Both the position numbers and the translations under genes were made by a program. Below the pieces are notes generated by a model. That model was not told the DNA's origin. It ran no database searches and was given only the letters and a program-made list of their open reading frames with translations. DNA of 64,000 bases from Crocodylus rhombifer (taxonomy: Eukaryota > Chordata > Crocodylia > Crocodylidae). This document shows positions 12,641-23,930 of the stretch, one piece after another. Every line of letters starts with the position of its first letter. Within the stretch, counting starts at the first letter, position 1. Where the stretch lies: NCBI GenBank assembly GCA_038503035.1, contig JAVSML010001152.1, positions 687,066 to 751,065 on the forward strand, read 5' to 3'.

Positions 12641-13494
12641 TAATTTGGACACAGGCTGCTCTGCTCAGGACAGAGTACTTCACCCCCTTTTCAGATGAAG
12701 GAGAGAGCCAGCATTAGGAAGGAATATGATCAGAGGCACGGAAAGACTTTTGGGAAGGATGAGAGAATTCAAAGATTAGGCCTGTTTAGTGTAAAGAAAA
12801 AATAAATCGGGGGGAACAGTAGAGGTAAAAAAATGAACAGTACAGAAGAAGGTAAGCTAGGTTTTCCTACTTATGCTTCTCATAGAGGGACAGGACACAC
12901 AGGCAATAAATAGCACTGAATTGTAGAAATGCTGCAAGAAAATGCTTTCTTGTACAGCACATGATCTGCAGAACCACTTGCCACAAAATGTAATTGATCC
13001 CAAAAGAATAGCGAGCGTCTGGGTAGATAATGGGAACAAGCACACCTCCACTAGATAAACGGCATCGAGACTAAACCCTTGCAGCAAACAGTGACTAACA
13101 GGTTCCTGAGACCAGGAAGTACCTTCCCAATAAGCATGATAAGCCATTATTAGAGAGAGAAACTAGATGACTAGGAGGCTGATCCTATATGGCAATTTTC
13201 ACAGTCCCATATTGTTTATTAGTATTTTACTTGTGCTATGAGGAAGAGTAATGAAAATATTTTGGTGCTTACCTTCACCAGCCAGAAGCAAGTACAATGC
13301 AGAACAGTGAAAACCTTCATAACCTAATTTTTTCCCAGAATGGGCTTGTTTTATGTTGTTTAGGCTTGGTTATGTGCTTGTCTGTGTTAACCTGCAGCTT
13401 TCTCAGTGCAGAAAGATGACTTTCATCTTGGCACCAGAGAAGATGCACCATTAGGGCTGTTTTTCTTGTGGTGTAATTTAGCAGCTCTACCTAT
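12641..13494. other. Intergenic, nothing identified
   Basis: No exon, repeat or RNA gene recognised. Confidence 0.55.
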
Positions 13495-13679
13495 GCTAGA
13501 GCTTTCAAGTCCCTCATGGAGGCAGCAAGTGGAGGGAGGACAAAAAAATTTAATATATTTTATTTGTCTGTAACTATAAAGATACATAGATAGATAGATA
13601 TTTTATATGTATAATGTAGGTATAGATAAAATTATATATTTATTTTTGTCCTCCACTGGAGGCTTGAGAAAGCTCTAGC
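13495..13679. mobile_element. Inverted-repeat element with AT/GATA core
   Basis: The left arm starts GCTAGAGCTTTC and contains AGTGGAGG followed by GGACAAAAA. The right arm read backwards starts GCTAGAGCTTTCTCAAG and contains AGTGGAGGACAAAAATAAA. Arms of about 55 bp surround an AT-rich core with GATA repeats. This is the shape of a non-autonomous DNA transposon. No target duplication could be assigned. Confidence 0.6.
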
Positions 13680-14984
13680 TCATGCGTGCCGAACTTGCAA
13701 GCTATCTGTATACAGCCTAATGAGCTTAATTGTTACATTGGCTTTATATCTCTTGCCCTCACATAGGCAAACTCACTTGCCTAGATCGTCAGCTGCTGAA
13801 AAAAAATCAGTGTGTTTTGTTCTGTTTTTTTGAAAGCAATGGATTTTTTGACATAAGTTCATGTACAGGAAGAGGAGGGATGGGTGGGGGAGGGCTGTAG
13901 GCCCAAAACCTTTACTGAAGGGCTTGAAAAAGAGTCTGATTCAGCCCCATGTAGCAATGTATAAAGAGTAAATCTCAGCAGTACTGTATTACCTGCTTTG
14001 TACAGTGGTCCTTAGTATGCCACCAGTGTAATCTAGCTGGCATCTTGAACTGCTACATATGCTAAGGTTTACCATTGCTCGATTGTGCCATGTTACAGCA
14101 TGTGATAATGCAGAAGCCTTATATTATTTAATTGTATGAACCGTGAAATAGTAAGCCTGCCATATTTGAATCAGGTGTTCAAGTGAATCTATGAAGGTTT
14201 TGTAGTACTGCCTTCACTCAGGGCTTCAGAGCTGGAGCCTTTTGTAGTTCAAGCGGGATAACAAGGCACTTGAGCAGTTGTACAATGCATTCATCAAGCC
14301 AAAAGCCTATTTCTATTTAGCACTGGGGATGGAACAGTACATTAGGGCTAAAAAGATATGATGGGTTTGTGCTGCAGGCTGAGCTAATGCGCCACTTGCT
14401 CCCCTAAGAACAGGCTTAGTTTCATGCCCAGACTTGGGCTGTTCATGCAGGGGGTCAAATTCACCCCTAGTGTAATCCTCTTAACTTCAGAGGACTTACA
14501 TGATATTTTAATTTTGGCCCACTGTGTAAGCAACAGCTTGCTCGTGCCCATAGACAGGTCACGTACCAAATCATGGAGTAGAGACCAAAGGGAAAGCGTT
14601 CAGGGCTCAGGAAAGCCAGGGATTTGGGTGATCTCCCTTGTACCTTTTTTGTTTTTTGTATGAATTTGGATCGGTCTCTTTGGACTGGCTCCACAAAGGT
14701 GTTTGGGCCGTGCACACTCTAGTGTCTGTGGAAGTTAGATGCTCAAATACCATTTAGGAGCTGGGCTTTGAGCCCCACTTCTCAGGGTATGGCAACAAAG
14801 CCATACAGAGACATCTGCGCTGCCTCGACTGAGCTAGCTCTAAAAGCAGCAGCAGGGGTCAACAGCGAAGCAGGGCTAGTTAAGCCAGGTGGGCACTGTG
14901 GGGACATGGCTCTTGTGGTCCAAGACCTCTGGCCCCATTGGACTGACACCTGCCATCTTGTTTGGAGCTGGCACTGCGGTGTGC
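13680..14984. other. Intergenic; one dispersed-repeat fragment
   Basis: Mostly unrecognised. About 14440-14520 carries a GGTCAAATTCACCCCTAGTG ... ATTTTGGCCC segment, a type of short dispersed repeat also visible near 37495, 49680 and 55115. No coding signal. Confidence 0.4.
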
Positions 14985-15130
14985 TGTGTAAACCTAACCC
15001 GATTTGCCCAGCTGTAAATTGGGCATGACAACACTCGGGTACCTCACAGCGGTATTGTTAGAATAAATACCTCAAAGACAGGGAACATGTGGATGCTATA
15101 GTAATGGGGCAATGTGAGTAATTTAGATAG
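14985..15130 (+). mobile_element. MIR-type CORE-SINE fragment (+)
   Basis: The run from about 14998 (ATTTGCCCAGCTGTAAATTG) through ACCTCACAG, a GTTAGAATAAAT segment and TGTGGATGCTATAGTAATGG follows the 3' half of MIR (the region after CTCATCTGTAAAATGG). It is decayed but collinear. Confidence 0.6.
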
Positions 15131-16019
15131 AGCTATTTGAAATATCAATCTATTGTTAGTCACGCCTCGTCTTTACATGCACGGTAGGCTCAATGGCTTT
15201 CTGTGGTGGGAAGTATTTTCATCCTGACTATAATTACCACTAAGATGCAGTTCTGCTTGATGCTGCATTGCCAGAAAGATGCTGAGAGAGGGGGCTGGGC
15301 TTGGACTTGCAGACGTCCTGTGGTACGCTTCAGCAAGAAGCTACGTGGCAGCAGTCTCGCAAGTTGAATAACCGTCACTCGGATTCGAGGACAGAAATGT
15401 GCCTTCAATTGCAATCGCTGACTGTTCCTGAATGTCTCTTGAGCCCAAATGAGAGGCTGTGACTGCACTGGAGAAGCACACCTGGAAAACAGTACTTGTA
15501 CTGGGTAGCACTGAGCCGCATTGTGTATAGCCCAGCCTGTGGCAGCGGTGTGTGGGAGAGGAGGCACTGTAGCTTTCCAGCACAAGACAAAAATAAGGGA
15601 AGAGTGGCCAAAAATGTTGTACTGAGTCTTTGATTTCTCACAGACCTACAGAACAGCAGTGTGCTAAAGCTCTTGGCTTCAAATATACCCTCTGTTTTTG
15701 CTCCACAGGAAATCAAGTGCAATTTTTCAACTGATTTCACTTTTTATTTCTCCAAGGTAGAATTTCTGTCTCAGTGCAAGGAATTCGGTCACAACGTGGC
15801 ATGCGGCTCAGGCAAGGGCAAGCCAGATGAGTCTCCCACCAGTTGTCATTTGGCCAATGCAAGATAATAGCCAAAGTGGATCTATCAATTCTGGAGAAAA
15901 CCAGCAACTCTGGAAATAAAACCACTGTTCTTGTGCCCAGCTGAAGAAAAATGAAACCTTTGCCAGAGCTGAATTCTGATCACTAATGGCTTTTGTTTAA
16001 ATGAGCAGAAATATAAATA
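15131..16019. other. Intergenic, nothing identified
   Basis: Open frames of up to 131 residues on the minus strand (15190-15585) have mixed composition, overlap two other minus-strand frames and show no domain, so no gene is called. Confidence 0.55.
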
Positions 16020-16204
16020 CAGTACAACCACATTATAATGCACCCTACTTTATAACCATCTCTTGCTTTTAACAAATCTACTAGCAGAGACCACTGTTTT
16101 TCATTATGCTGCAGAAAATCAATTTACCTTATTATAGCAAACACCCTCTTTTAATAAATTTTCCTCCCGGTCCCATGGGGGTTCATTATAATGAGGTTGG
16201 ACTG
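16020..16204. mobile_element. Tigger/pogo-type MITE
   Basis: Left end CAGTACAACCACATTATAAT, right end read backwards CAGTCCAACCTCATTATAAT: about 24 bp of near-perfect terminal inverted repeat on a 185-bp element. TA precedes it at 16018-16019; TG follows, one change from the TA expected for Tc1/mariner-pogo elements. Too short to encode transposase. Confidence 0.8.
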
Positions 16205-17423
16205 TGGATCCTTGAAGGGAAATGCTGGCATTGTAATATTCCTTCATGGCTACACAATTTGAATGGCTGGGGGGAGTGGGGGGGCCAGTCAAAGAGGACT
16301 GGTGAGGGGAGCTTGTTAGTTTGAACCTCAGGATGTACTACAACCAGTCTGTGCCTGGAGTCTGAGTCTCACCAGCATTGCTCTTTTTTTGGTAACTGGT
16401 AGTTTTATGACTTCTTTTTCATAATAATCACATTTCTGAGGAGCCTATAGTCAGCTGACAGTGATTACTTCCTTGAAAGCTCGAGTAACAGGTTTGCCAG
16501 ATGTATAGTGCAGCGCAGGGCAGGAGGTGGCAAGTGCTCTGGCCTGTCAAATGACCTTCCCAGAAGGTCCCCTGGGGGAAAGGCGTGCAGACGGACAGGT
16601 GCCTCAAGAAATTGCTCTGCCTCTATCAAAAAAAAAAAAATCATAGTTGTGCCCCTACAGGGGAAAAATGGTACTCTTGTGCTACAACTTACAGCTTACT
16701 CCGGCCACATTTGCTTTGCAGATGCCCGCAGCAAAATTAACCATCCCAAACTGGTGGCTTACCCATGTGAGTAGGCCTGCACCATGCTACGAAGGTTACC
16801 TAGTGAAACTTGCCTCATATTGTCACATGCTTGCCTTAATTGTGCCCATATTCCTAGCATAAGTCCTGGACCCACACACTTCTACTGATGCAATGTCTAC
16901 GTGGCCACTGTTAATTATACCAGTACAAACAAGCCTCCAAAAACAATCCTGTAATGCACCTGCCCCCATAACTGTGATGGCACGGCTCATAATGTTGAAC
17001 TCTGGTGAAAAAGTGTTCATGACCAGCCGTGAGCTCCTATAAAGCTCCTAGTCTGGTTTGAAATGCTGCTCTTCCTACTAACCACCTTTGCAAGCTTGCT
17101 TTGTACATCACATCATAGCACACAGAGGAGTGTGTAGGAAACCTTCAGCAAAAGAAAGTTCAAGTAAGCCTCATGGTGCAGCCCAGCCTAGAAAATCATC
17201 CTCATGCCATGGGATGAAGAAGCCTGTGAGCTACACAGTCAGTGCAAAGGGCATGGCAAAGCAGGGGCAAGCAGCAACTTGCAGGCCCTTGGCAGATGTT
17301 ACACTTAAGATGCACTTAACCTATTAATCATGTCTTAAATAGTATCCCAGCCACACATTCAGCCAATTAATGGTGCAACAAATCGGTTGCAATGATATTC
17401 CAGCAAATACATATATTTTTATG
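16205..17423. other. Intergenic, nothing identified
   Basis: Contains a short A-run near 16628 and unremarkable sequence. No exon or named repeat recognised. Confidence 0.5.
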
Positions 17424-17955
17424 GGAGGTAAGGATGTCTTGGGGTGATGTCTTTTATTGGACCAACTAGGTAGTTGAGATAAAGTTAAACTGTCTTTTGA
17501 CTGCAAGACAGTCTTCTGAATTTTACCCCATGGTGAGATTGGTATGAACTGTGGGGGTTTTTACCTTCCTCTGTAGAAGTGGGACGGAAGGCGGGGGGGG
17601 GGGACAGCATGGCCCTCTTCGTGGGACCCCTTAGGCATATATTAATAATCTTTACAGAGGCCACCATGGTCCCCCTGTGTTGTCATATTTTGTGTCAGGG
17701 TTAAATGTGTAGTTTTGCTGAAAGATTAGATAATGGATTTGAATAGGAGTATTTGGTTAGGGATGATCCTTCCTCAGGCAGGGGTTGGCCTAGATGACCT
17801 ATGAAAGGCCCTTCCAGCCCTACTTCTTTATGATTCTAGGATAGTGATAGTGCATTGAATGTCTTACATTCAAACTCCTCTCTACCTTTATCCAAACTAC
17901 ATAGTTGGTCCAATAAACGATATCACCCTAAGACATCCTTGCCGCTCACATACTT
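17424..17955. repeat. Inverted pair of GTTGGTCCAATAAAAGATAT repeats
   Basis: Left arm AAGGATGTCTTGGGGTGATG followed by TCTTTTATTGGACCAACTA. The right arm (about 17895-17947), read backwards, is AAGGATGTCTTAGGGTGATA followed by TCGTTTATTGGACCAACTA. Arms of about 55 bp match closely and face each other across roughly 430 bp that include a CR1 tail. The same core recurs at 50.0, 63.0 and 63.4 kb. It resembles retroelement ends seen in reptile genomes, possibly Penelope-like; the class is uncertain. Confidence 0.7.
17690..17840 (+). mobile_element. CR1 LINE 3' tail fragment (+)
   Basis: CCTCAGGCAGGGGTTGGCCT, then TAGATGACCTATGAAAGGCC, then TTCCAGCCCT and ATGATTCTAGGAT is the characteristic 3' terminus of bird/crocodilian CR1. 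Only the tail is present. It lies between the inverted arms at 17424 and 17895. Confidence 0.85.
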
Positions 17956-18018
17956 TCTGGCCCGTTATGGTTACAGCATAACTCTTACACTACCTTAATA
18001 TTTTTTTATGGCTGGTTT

Positions 18019-18820
18019 CCATTGCACCTTAAATTAAATGTGTGGTGGGGTCCCTGCCATGCAGCTGCATGATGCCTGCATGGCAGACTTAGCTTGACAG
18101 CTGCCTGTAACCTAGACACTTGATACATCTCAGCCATGGAAACCCTGGGAGCAAGGAGAGAGTCCCAATACCTGGGTCCCATGGACTGGACTTAGTGGGC
18201 ATGGACCTTTAAAAATAACCATGTGTGCAACTCAGCTGCACACTTTATTTTTCTTACATCCCTAGGACATGGGGACCCCAGGATTGGGGAACTTCTTCTG
18301 GATCCTGAAGGCCCCAGAATGCTGAGACCTTAAACGAGTTTGTGTGCAGCTGAGATGCACATACGGTTTCCTGACATCTTGGTCCACATGCCTCTGGCAC
18401 CATCCCCAGTGTAGTCCCAGGGCTGGGACCACAATCAACTGATTGCCAGTCTCAGCCCTAGGACCTTGTTCTGGAAGTCTGGAACTGGCTTCAGTGACAT
18501 TTTGGGGCTGAGACCTTAGGACCCCACCAGAGTCTCAAATTGGCTCTAGTGTGGGCCCTGGAGTTGAGACCAGCAATCAGCTGATTGTTGGTCCCAGCCC
18601 TGGGTCTGCATTAGTTTATACCCAGCTGCAGGCACCTGGCTTTCAACTTGCTAATGATCACGATTCTGGGAGTCCTTCAGTGCTGGTCAATAGCAACGGC
18701 ATTATTAGAATCAACATGATCCCAAAATTGTGTGTCCTGCCGTGAATGTGTGGCATGGTAGGAGGTGCGACTGTTGGGATCAGGGACCAGATCCCATCGC
18801 ACCATTAAATTAATGTGTGC
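18019..18820. mobile_element. Palindrome-rich element, about 0.8 kb
   Basis: Both ends carry the same quasi-palindrome in direct orientation: GCACCTTAAATTAAATGTGT near 18024 and GCACCATTAAATTAATGTGT near 18799. Inside is an inverted repeat of about 43 bp: CCCAGGGCTGGGACCACAAT at 18416 and, read backwards from 18604, CCCAGGGCTGGGACCAACAA, both followed by TC(A/G)(A/G)CTGATTG. A second small palindromic motif (TGTGTGCA, AGCTG, TGCACA) occurs near 18228 and 18339. Consistent with a non-autonomous foldback DNA transposon; family unknown. Confidence 0.55.
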
Positions 18821-19379
18821 CGGGGGCTCAAGGAAAGAATTTTCAGGCAGCTGTTCTGAAATGAACCTCTTCACAGCAACAAATGGAAGTGCTGCTGAAG
18901 CAAGTGGCATCGTTTTGTCTTCTTGCCAGAGAGCTAAGGTAGGCTCAGGAAGATCACTCTTTAACCCACACTGATTGCATGGACATGAAAAAAAAAAAAG
19001 AAAGCAAAGTTTTGGTGGGATCACATATGCCCATTGCATACCGAAAGCAACTACCTGAATGTTGGTATCATGGGCAAGCGGTGCCAGACAGGTCTGGTAA
19101 GCACCTGCAAAAGCCGCCCGTGGCGTCGGCAGTGGGCATGGCCTTTTCGGGGTGGGGGGAGGGATGTGCCCCCTGTGCCTTCCCTACCAGTCACCTCTGG
19201 TTGTAATCCATCCACCATTGCCCCCAGACAGGATCCTGCAGATGGAAACATAAGCCTGACTCCATCTGACCTATGCCAAGCTAAGGGAGTTACATTTGAA
19301 AGGCTTATTCTCCCTGAATATTCACTGTGTATGTTACACTGTTTCTATTGCAAGCATATGTCCATTAATTCACTATTAA
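18821..19379. other. Intergenic, nothing identified
   Basis: GC-richer than its surroundings at 19080-19210; no gene or named repeat recognised. Confidence 0.5.
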
Positions 19380-19990
19380 ATTAATTTTGAAAATTCCATT
19401 AGGAGTTTTGCTGCTTTTGCCATCTGTTAAAACTAATTTAATAATATTAATATTTTTAAGTCAATAGGAAGCAATTTATATAGTGAAGCTGACTGAGTTT
19501 CCTTTTAGGTGTATCTTGAGCAGGAGGAGGAGGAGGAAACTAATGCCCGGTTCCTAATAAAATCATGTATATGAATAATTATATGAATCAGCCTATGCCC
19601 GAAAGGGTAGCTGAAGTATTTTAAGAACTGCGGAAGGTTAGACATTCCAGGAGACGGAAGGTAACATGCAACATTTACTGTGGCACCAGAGTTTTAAAAC
19701 CCCTGTAATAGCTCTCTAAATGCTGCATTTATCGTCACTACCCAAAAGCTTGATGGTGCCATTATGAAAATTAATTCATAGTAAGGTTTACATAGAGGAA
19801 GGCGAGCTTTTCAGTGGTGGCACTATTTAGCATCTCACCAACCGTTTCCTCCCGGCACTTTCTTTTTCCTCTCAAGGAACATATCATTGAGTAATTCCAA
19901 CTACCACCATGATAGAAGTTGAAAATGGAGATAATAAGACTGGAAAACTGAAAATATGCAGCAGCTATAATAAGTCAGCCAGCCAGCACA
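19380..19990. other. Repeat-poor AT-rich block, possible conserved non-coding DNA
   Basis: Unlike its neighbours this stretch shows no transposon hallmarks and contains homeodomain-type TAAT/ATTA clusters (for example around 19428-19460 and 19770-19785). An enhancer role is inference from composition only. Confidence 0.25.
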
Positions 19991-20289
19991 GGATGTAAAA
20001 AAACCTTTCTCATGTTAAATAGTGCAGTTAGGCAAGAGAGAGAAACCCACAGCAAGCCCCAATACATGTTGAATGTGAGAGCTGTTTAACAGCCCCCAGG
20101 AGCTTTCCACTGTCATCTGAGGCTGAAAGTAAAAATACTGTATCCAACTGAAAATACAGGGTGGGAATTGAGTAGGCAGAACGCAATGGGGTGAGCTGAA
20201 ATAGCTTCTCTCACAAAAACCAATTTTTATACCTCACCTAAAAACTGCCACTGCCAATCATGCCTGAGCTGGACTATTGCTTTAGCGAT

Positions 20290-20420
20290 GACGAAGAGGA
20301 ACCAGCACCATCTACTGAACTTTCAGCTCCACGTCTGGCAGAACGTAAGAGCTGCTTACAGGTCTCCCATCCCAGCAGCAAGATCGGAAAAGCTTAAGAG
20401 CGCATGGCTGCAGGAATAAA
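20290..20420. mobile_element. 5S-derived SINE-like fragment
   Basis: CACCATCTACTGAA leads into AGGTCTCCCATCCCAGCAGC, GATCGGAAAAGCTTAAGAG and GCATGGCTG. The GGTCTCCCATCC ... AGCTT ... ATGGCTG order is that of antisense 5S rRNA as used in 5S-headed amniote SINEs. A related piece lies at about 52945-53060. The match is partial. Confidence 0.4.
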
Positions 20421-23400
20421 ACATGGGAGGCAGGTGATGATTGCAAAAATAAAAGTGAAGTGTCTAGATGTTTTACAGATTACAGATATTTTGAACCTGT
20501 TTTGGAAAGAAAAAAGTAAATTTTGATCAGGAGAACATATTTTTGGATGTGCCAAGATAGTATTTTAACCAAAGGAGTTGTACTGTGTGTATCGTGAAAC
20601 TGGACTTGAAAACACCTGCAGGATTAACCCTTTGCTTGTCAGAAACGTTGCCCTCTCAGGCCTGCTCAGGGTTCCTGTGAATGGAAGAGGTGGCGGCCAG
20701 TTCTTGGCTTTTGCTTCTCTGTTCTGAGTCAGGACTGAGTGACTGCCCTGCCCTGATGATAAATGAGTCCCTGCTGCTGGAGATATCAAAACACTTGTCT
20801 CCAATAAAGGCACCTGGGATATAACCCAAAAAATCATGTGGTTGGCATTCTTGACCCAATACACAATTTCTGCTTTCTGGGAAGAGATGGAGGGGGCGGG
20901 GATGGAATCCTACTCCACTGAGGCAGGGGATGACATTGAACACCCATGGTCCTTTCCTTTTTATGTGCATTTCATGGTATTTTGGGATGCTAATGGAGGC
21001 TGGCATCCAGGAGGGTTAGGAGTCCAGAATAAATGGTCCCTTCTCTGCATCTAAGGAATGCAGAAACCCTGCTTGATGAGTGAATTGGGCAACAATACTA
21101 AGACTGAACTTCAATCTGTTCTGCTAAAGTAGCAGGAATGGTAAGAATAGGCACAAAAAAAATACTATGCAGAGATTTCTTCCTTCGCCTCTGCATGAGA
21201 TATGCTGACAATGGGATTGTTTTCGGCATGACACGATCTCCTGCCCCTAGAGAGTGGGGTATAAATTCATTAGCCAAATTAGGGGTTTGGAGATGAATCA
21301 AGACAGGCTTGGTAATCTGATATAAAGGAATGTTTCCTTATTAAAATACAAACACAGTTTTATGTATAAAAAGTTCCCCATATCTTCTTCTGCAAGGCCA
21401 GCAGATGAAAGGGAAACAGTGTACAGCTCCCTTTTGCTTAACACAGGAAAAAAATGAAATATTGAAGTCAGTAGCAGAGAGAAGAGTTAAAATACTTATC
21501 CCTCTTATTCTGAGTCTCTTCTTCCTTTCCCTCTGCCTAACATCGTTTAGTTCAGACTCCTTTTCTATTTGACTAACCTAAATGACTGCATTGCATCAAA
21601 ATACCTTCCATTATTTATAAGATGACAAAATTCTGCCGCTTCATGGGACACTGTTAATTTTTTCCCTTGCATTATATGTTGGCCTCCTCTATGGTAGGAA
21701 AATGCGTTGTGTTAGAAAACATGAACTAGCTGTACTTGTGAGTGATCTGTAATCTGCTTCTTATCTAATGCAATACCATTTGAAAGGCCGTAGCCTCAGA
21801 CGTTTATCCAGGTGAATCTCAATGGAAATCTCTCTGAAATCTCTCTGAAATCTTCAGTTTAAAAAAAACCCTAAAAACATAATTACATACAACACAGATA
21901 GGCACGTGCAGTTCAAGATGTTCATTCTGGACAGGGAACCACCTTCACACTCCTACCAAGCACAAGTTCAGCTGCTCACAACTGTGTATCTGTGGCTATT
22001 GGTGTTGCATTGTGGTGACAACTACCCTATTCACTACCAGTTTTTCTCACTGATGTTGATGGTTTTTCCTCTTACTGATTTCTGTGATGGTAGCGTTTTT
22101 TTAAAATATGCTTACATTTAATTCTAACTGAGAAATAACAAAGGCTGGGAGTGGTCAAGGCACGGATGAGAAAGTTAAAAAAAAAAAAGTGGCTTTCATG
22201 TGACCTTAGGGATGGTATTTAGCTCCACCATACCTCAGGGTGTCCCTGTCTAGTAGAGGGACAATGATGTTCATTCAGTCTTCTTAACTGCTTTGAAATC
22301 TGTATAAAATGAAAGGTCTGTACACAAGCAAGTAATGTGTTTAAAATTATTTTAGCTTCTCCCCCATGTATAAGACACGTTTTTGAGTCTATTGAGTAGA
22401 GCAAAAGACTAGGAATCAGGATACAAGAGTCTTTATGCTTTTACTATTAGAGTAAGAGTAGCGTAATAAAGTAAATATATTTCACTAGAATGTCTCAAAA
22501 TGTTATACCTACATTTTGAAATTGTAAAAACATGTCACATTTTTCAACTGGATTGATAGTTAAAATAGCAAAAGTATCTGACAAGTCTCCATACAAATTT
22601 TTATGAGCAAGAGATTCAAAATTTTAATTATGATGAAAAATACCGATGACGGGTTGCCTAGCTCTAATTTGGAGGGAATTCCAAGGGAGGCAGGCTATCC
22701 CAAATAGTTTCCTAACTTGTGTTTTTGCCTTGAGTCTTGCAGCAATCCATGTGAATGTGAGAATCTTAGCTTTCAATTTTTAAAAATCAAAAAAAATGTA
22801 GGTTCCTTTAGTCAAAGGTACTTGGGTGCCTAACTCCCATTGCTGAGAGCACTTTGGAAATACCATTAATGGACATCTTTGAAAATAGGACACTGGACTA
22901 AGATGGGCCACTCCTCTAATCTAGGAGGGCAAGTCCATTCCTGGCCTACTTTCTATGTTACTTTGGGGTCTGGCAGTGGGAGCAGCCACTAGCTGCTTAC
23001 AATATGAACTTTCTGACCGTGAAATTCAGGAAGACAAGGTACTCCCACATTCTTCCAGACTAGACTGCAAGATGGGTCGTTGGAAAGAGGAGACCAGACC
23101 ATGTGTAGTTATATCCATAGTGTGGGATCACTCATTCATAGAAGAGAAGGATCAGTGTCAATTCTGAAGTCCAGAAACAAAAGGGAGAAGAAAAGCTGGT
23201 CATCAAGCAAACTGGCCCTGTTATTAATGTAAAGAGCCAAAGTCCGGTACCTTTAAGCTCGTGACTGTTACTGCTAGTTACGTACACAGTCAATCCCAAT
23301 GAGCCTACAGGCCTTTTTATGAAGAGATGCAGGAAACCTCACTCATAACCTCACTCTAACACAGCTCCTTATCAGATATAATGGCAGGATTCTTCTTTAT

Positions 23401-23499
23401 TACCCAGCATCATACATGGTGCAAAAAGATGGACGGCAGGGAGAACGAGGGGTACAATGCTTTTCATACTTTGAGCACTGAGGGTTTCAATTTTAGAAG
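20421..23499. other. Intergenic, mostly unrecognised
   Basis: No exon found. About 22800-22905 (GGTGCCTAACTCCCATTGCT ... ATACCATTAATGG) looks like one of the short dispersed repeats common in turtle and crocodilian DNA. An exact tandem of ATCTCTCTGAA units occurs near 21827-21850. Confidence 0.4.
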
Positions 23500-23930
23500 G
23501 GTCTTGGCCCAGCTTGTCTTCTAAAAATGTGTTCTTCACAAGCACAATTGGGACACAGACAAAAGTTATATTTGTTGCATGATCAGCCCCTTGAAAGCGC
23601 TCTACAGCCATGCCCTGACAGAAGTGCTGGGCTTCAGAGCAGTTTAAAAGTGCCCAATTGCATAACAATTTAACCCCCATTACATGACGGTTCACATGAA
23701 AGTGCTTTGAAGTGTAGCACCTTCATTAACTTCTGCCTGACCAGGGCTGTGCTGATGCAGCTCTGCCACGGCCCTGGTGCTAGCTGCATGATGGAAGCGG
23801 GGAGAAGACAGGGGAGGGACCTTGGGCTGAGGTTTGTCCAGCCTGTGCTGGACAGGGGCCTGGTAGATTAGAGGCCCCCCCACCTCAGGGGCCTCCAATC
23901 CACCCACCCCCACTCCAGTGGTGGCTGGGC
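23500..23930 (-). repeat. Unnamed repeat family Q, copy 2 (-)
   Basis: Read on the minus strand it follows 12230-12640 in order: C/T-rich segment, GAAGGTGCT, a GAACC(C/G)TC core, ATTGGGC, GCTCTG, TAGAGCGCTTTCA, TGTCTGTG. The pair is about 11 kb apart in opposite orientation. A 107-residue minus-strand frame here is not a recognisable protein. Confidence 0.65.

Noticed and set aside
15190..15740. Three overlapping minus-strand frames of 80-131 residues
   Set aside because: Different frames of the same DNA with ordinary composition and no recognisable domain or splice pattern.
20260..20397. Small acidic ORF, 45 residues, beginning MPELDYCFSDDEEE
   Set aside because: It overlaps a 5S-SINE-like repeat fragment and has no splice, Kozak or conservation support.
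23372..23695. 107-residue minus-strand frame that aligns with a plus-strand frame at 12448
   Set aside because: The similarity comes from DNA-level repeat homology (family Q); neither frame has a known domain and both end arbitrarily.
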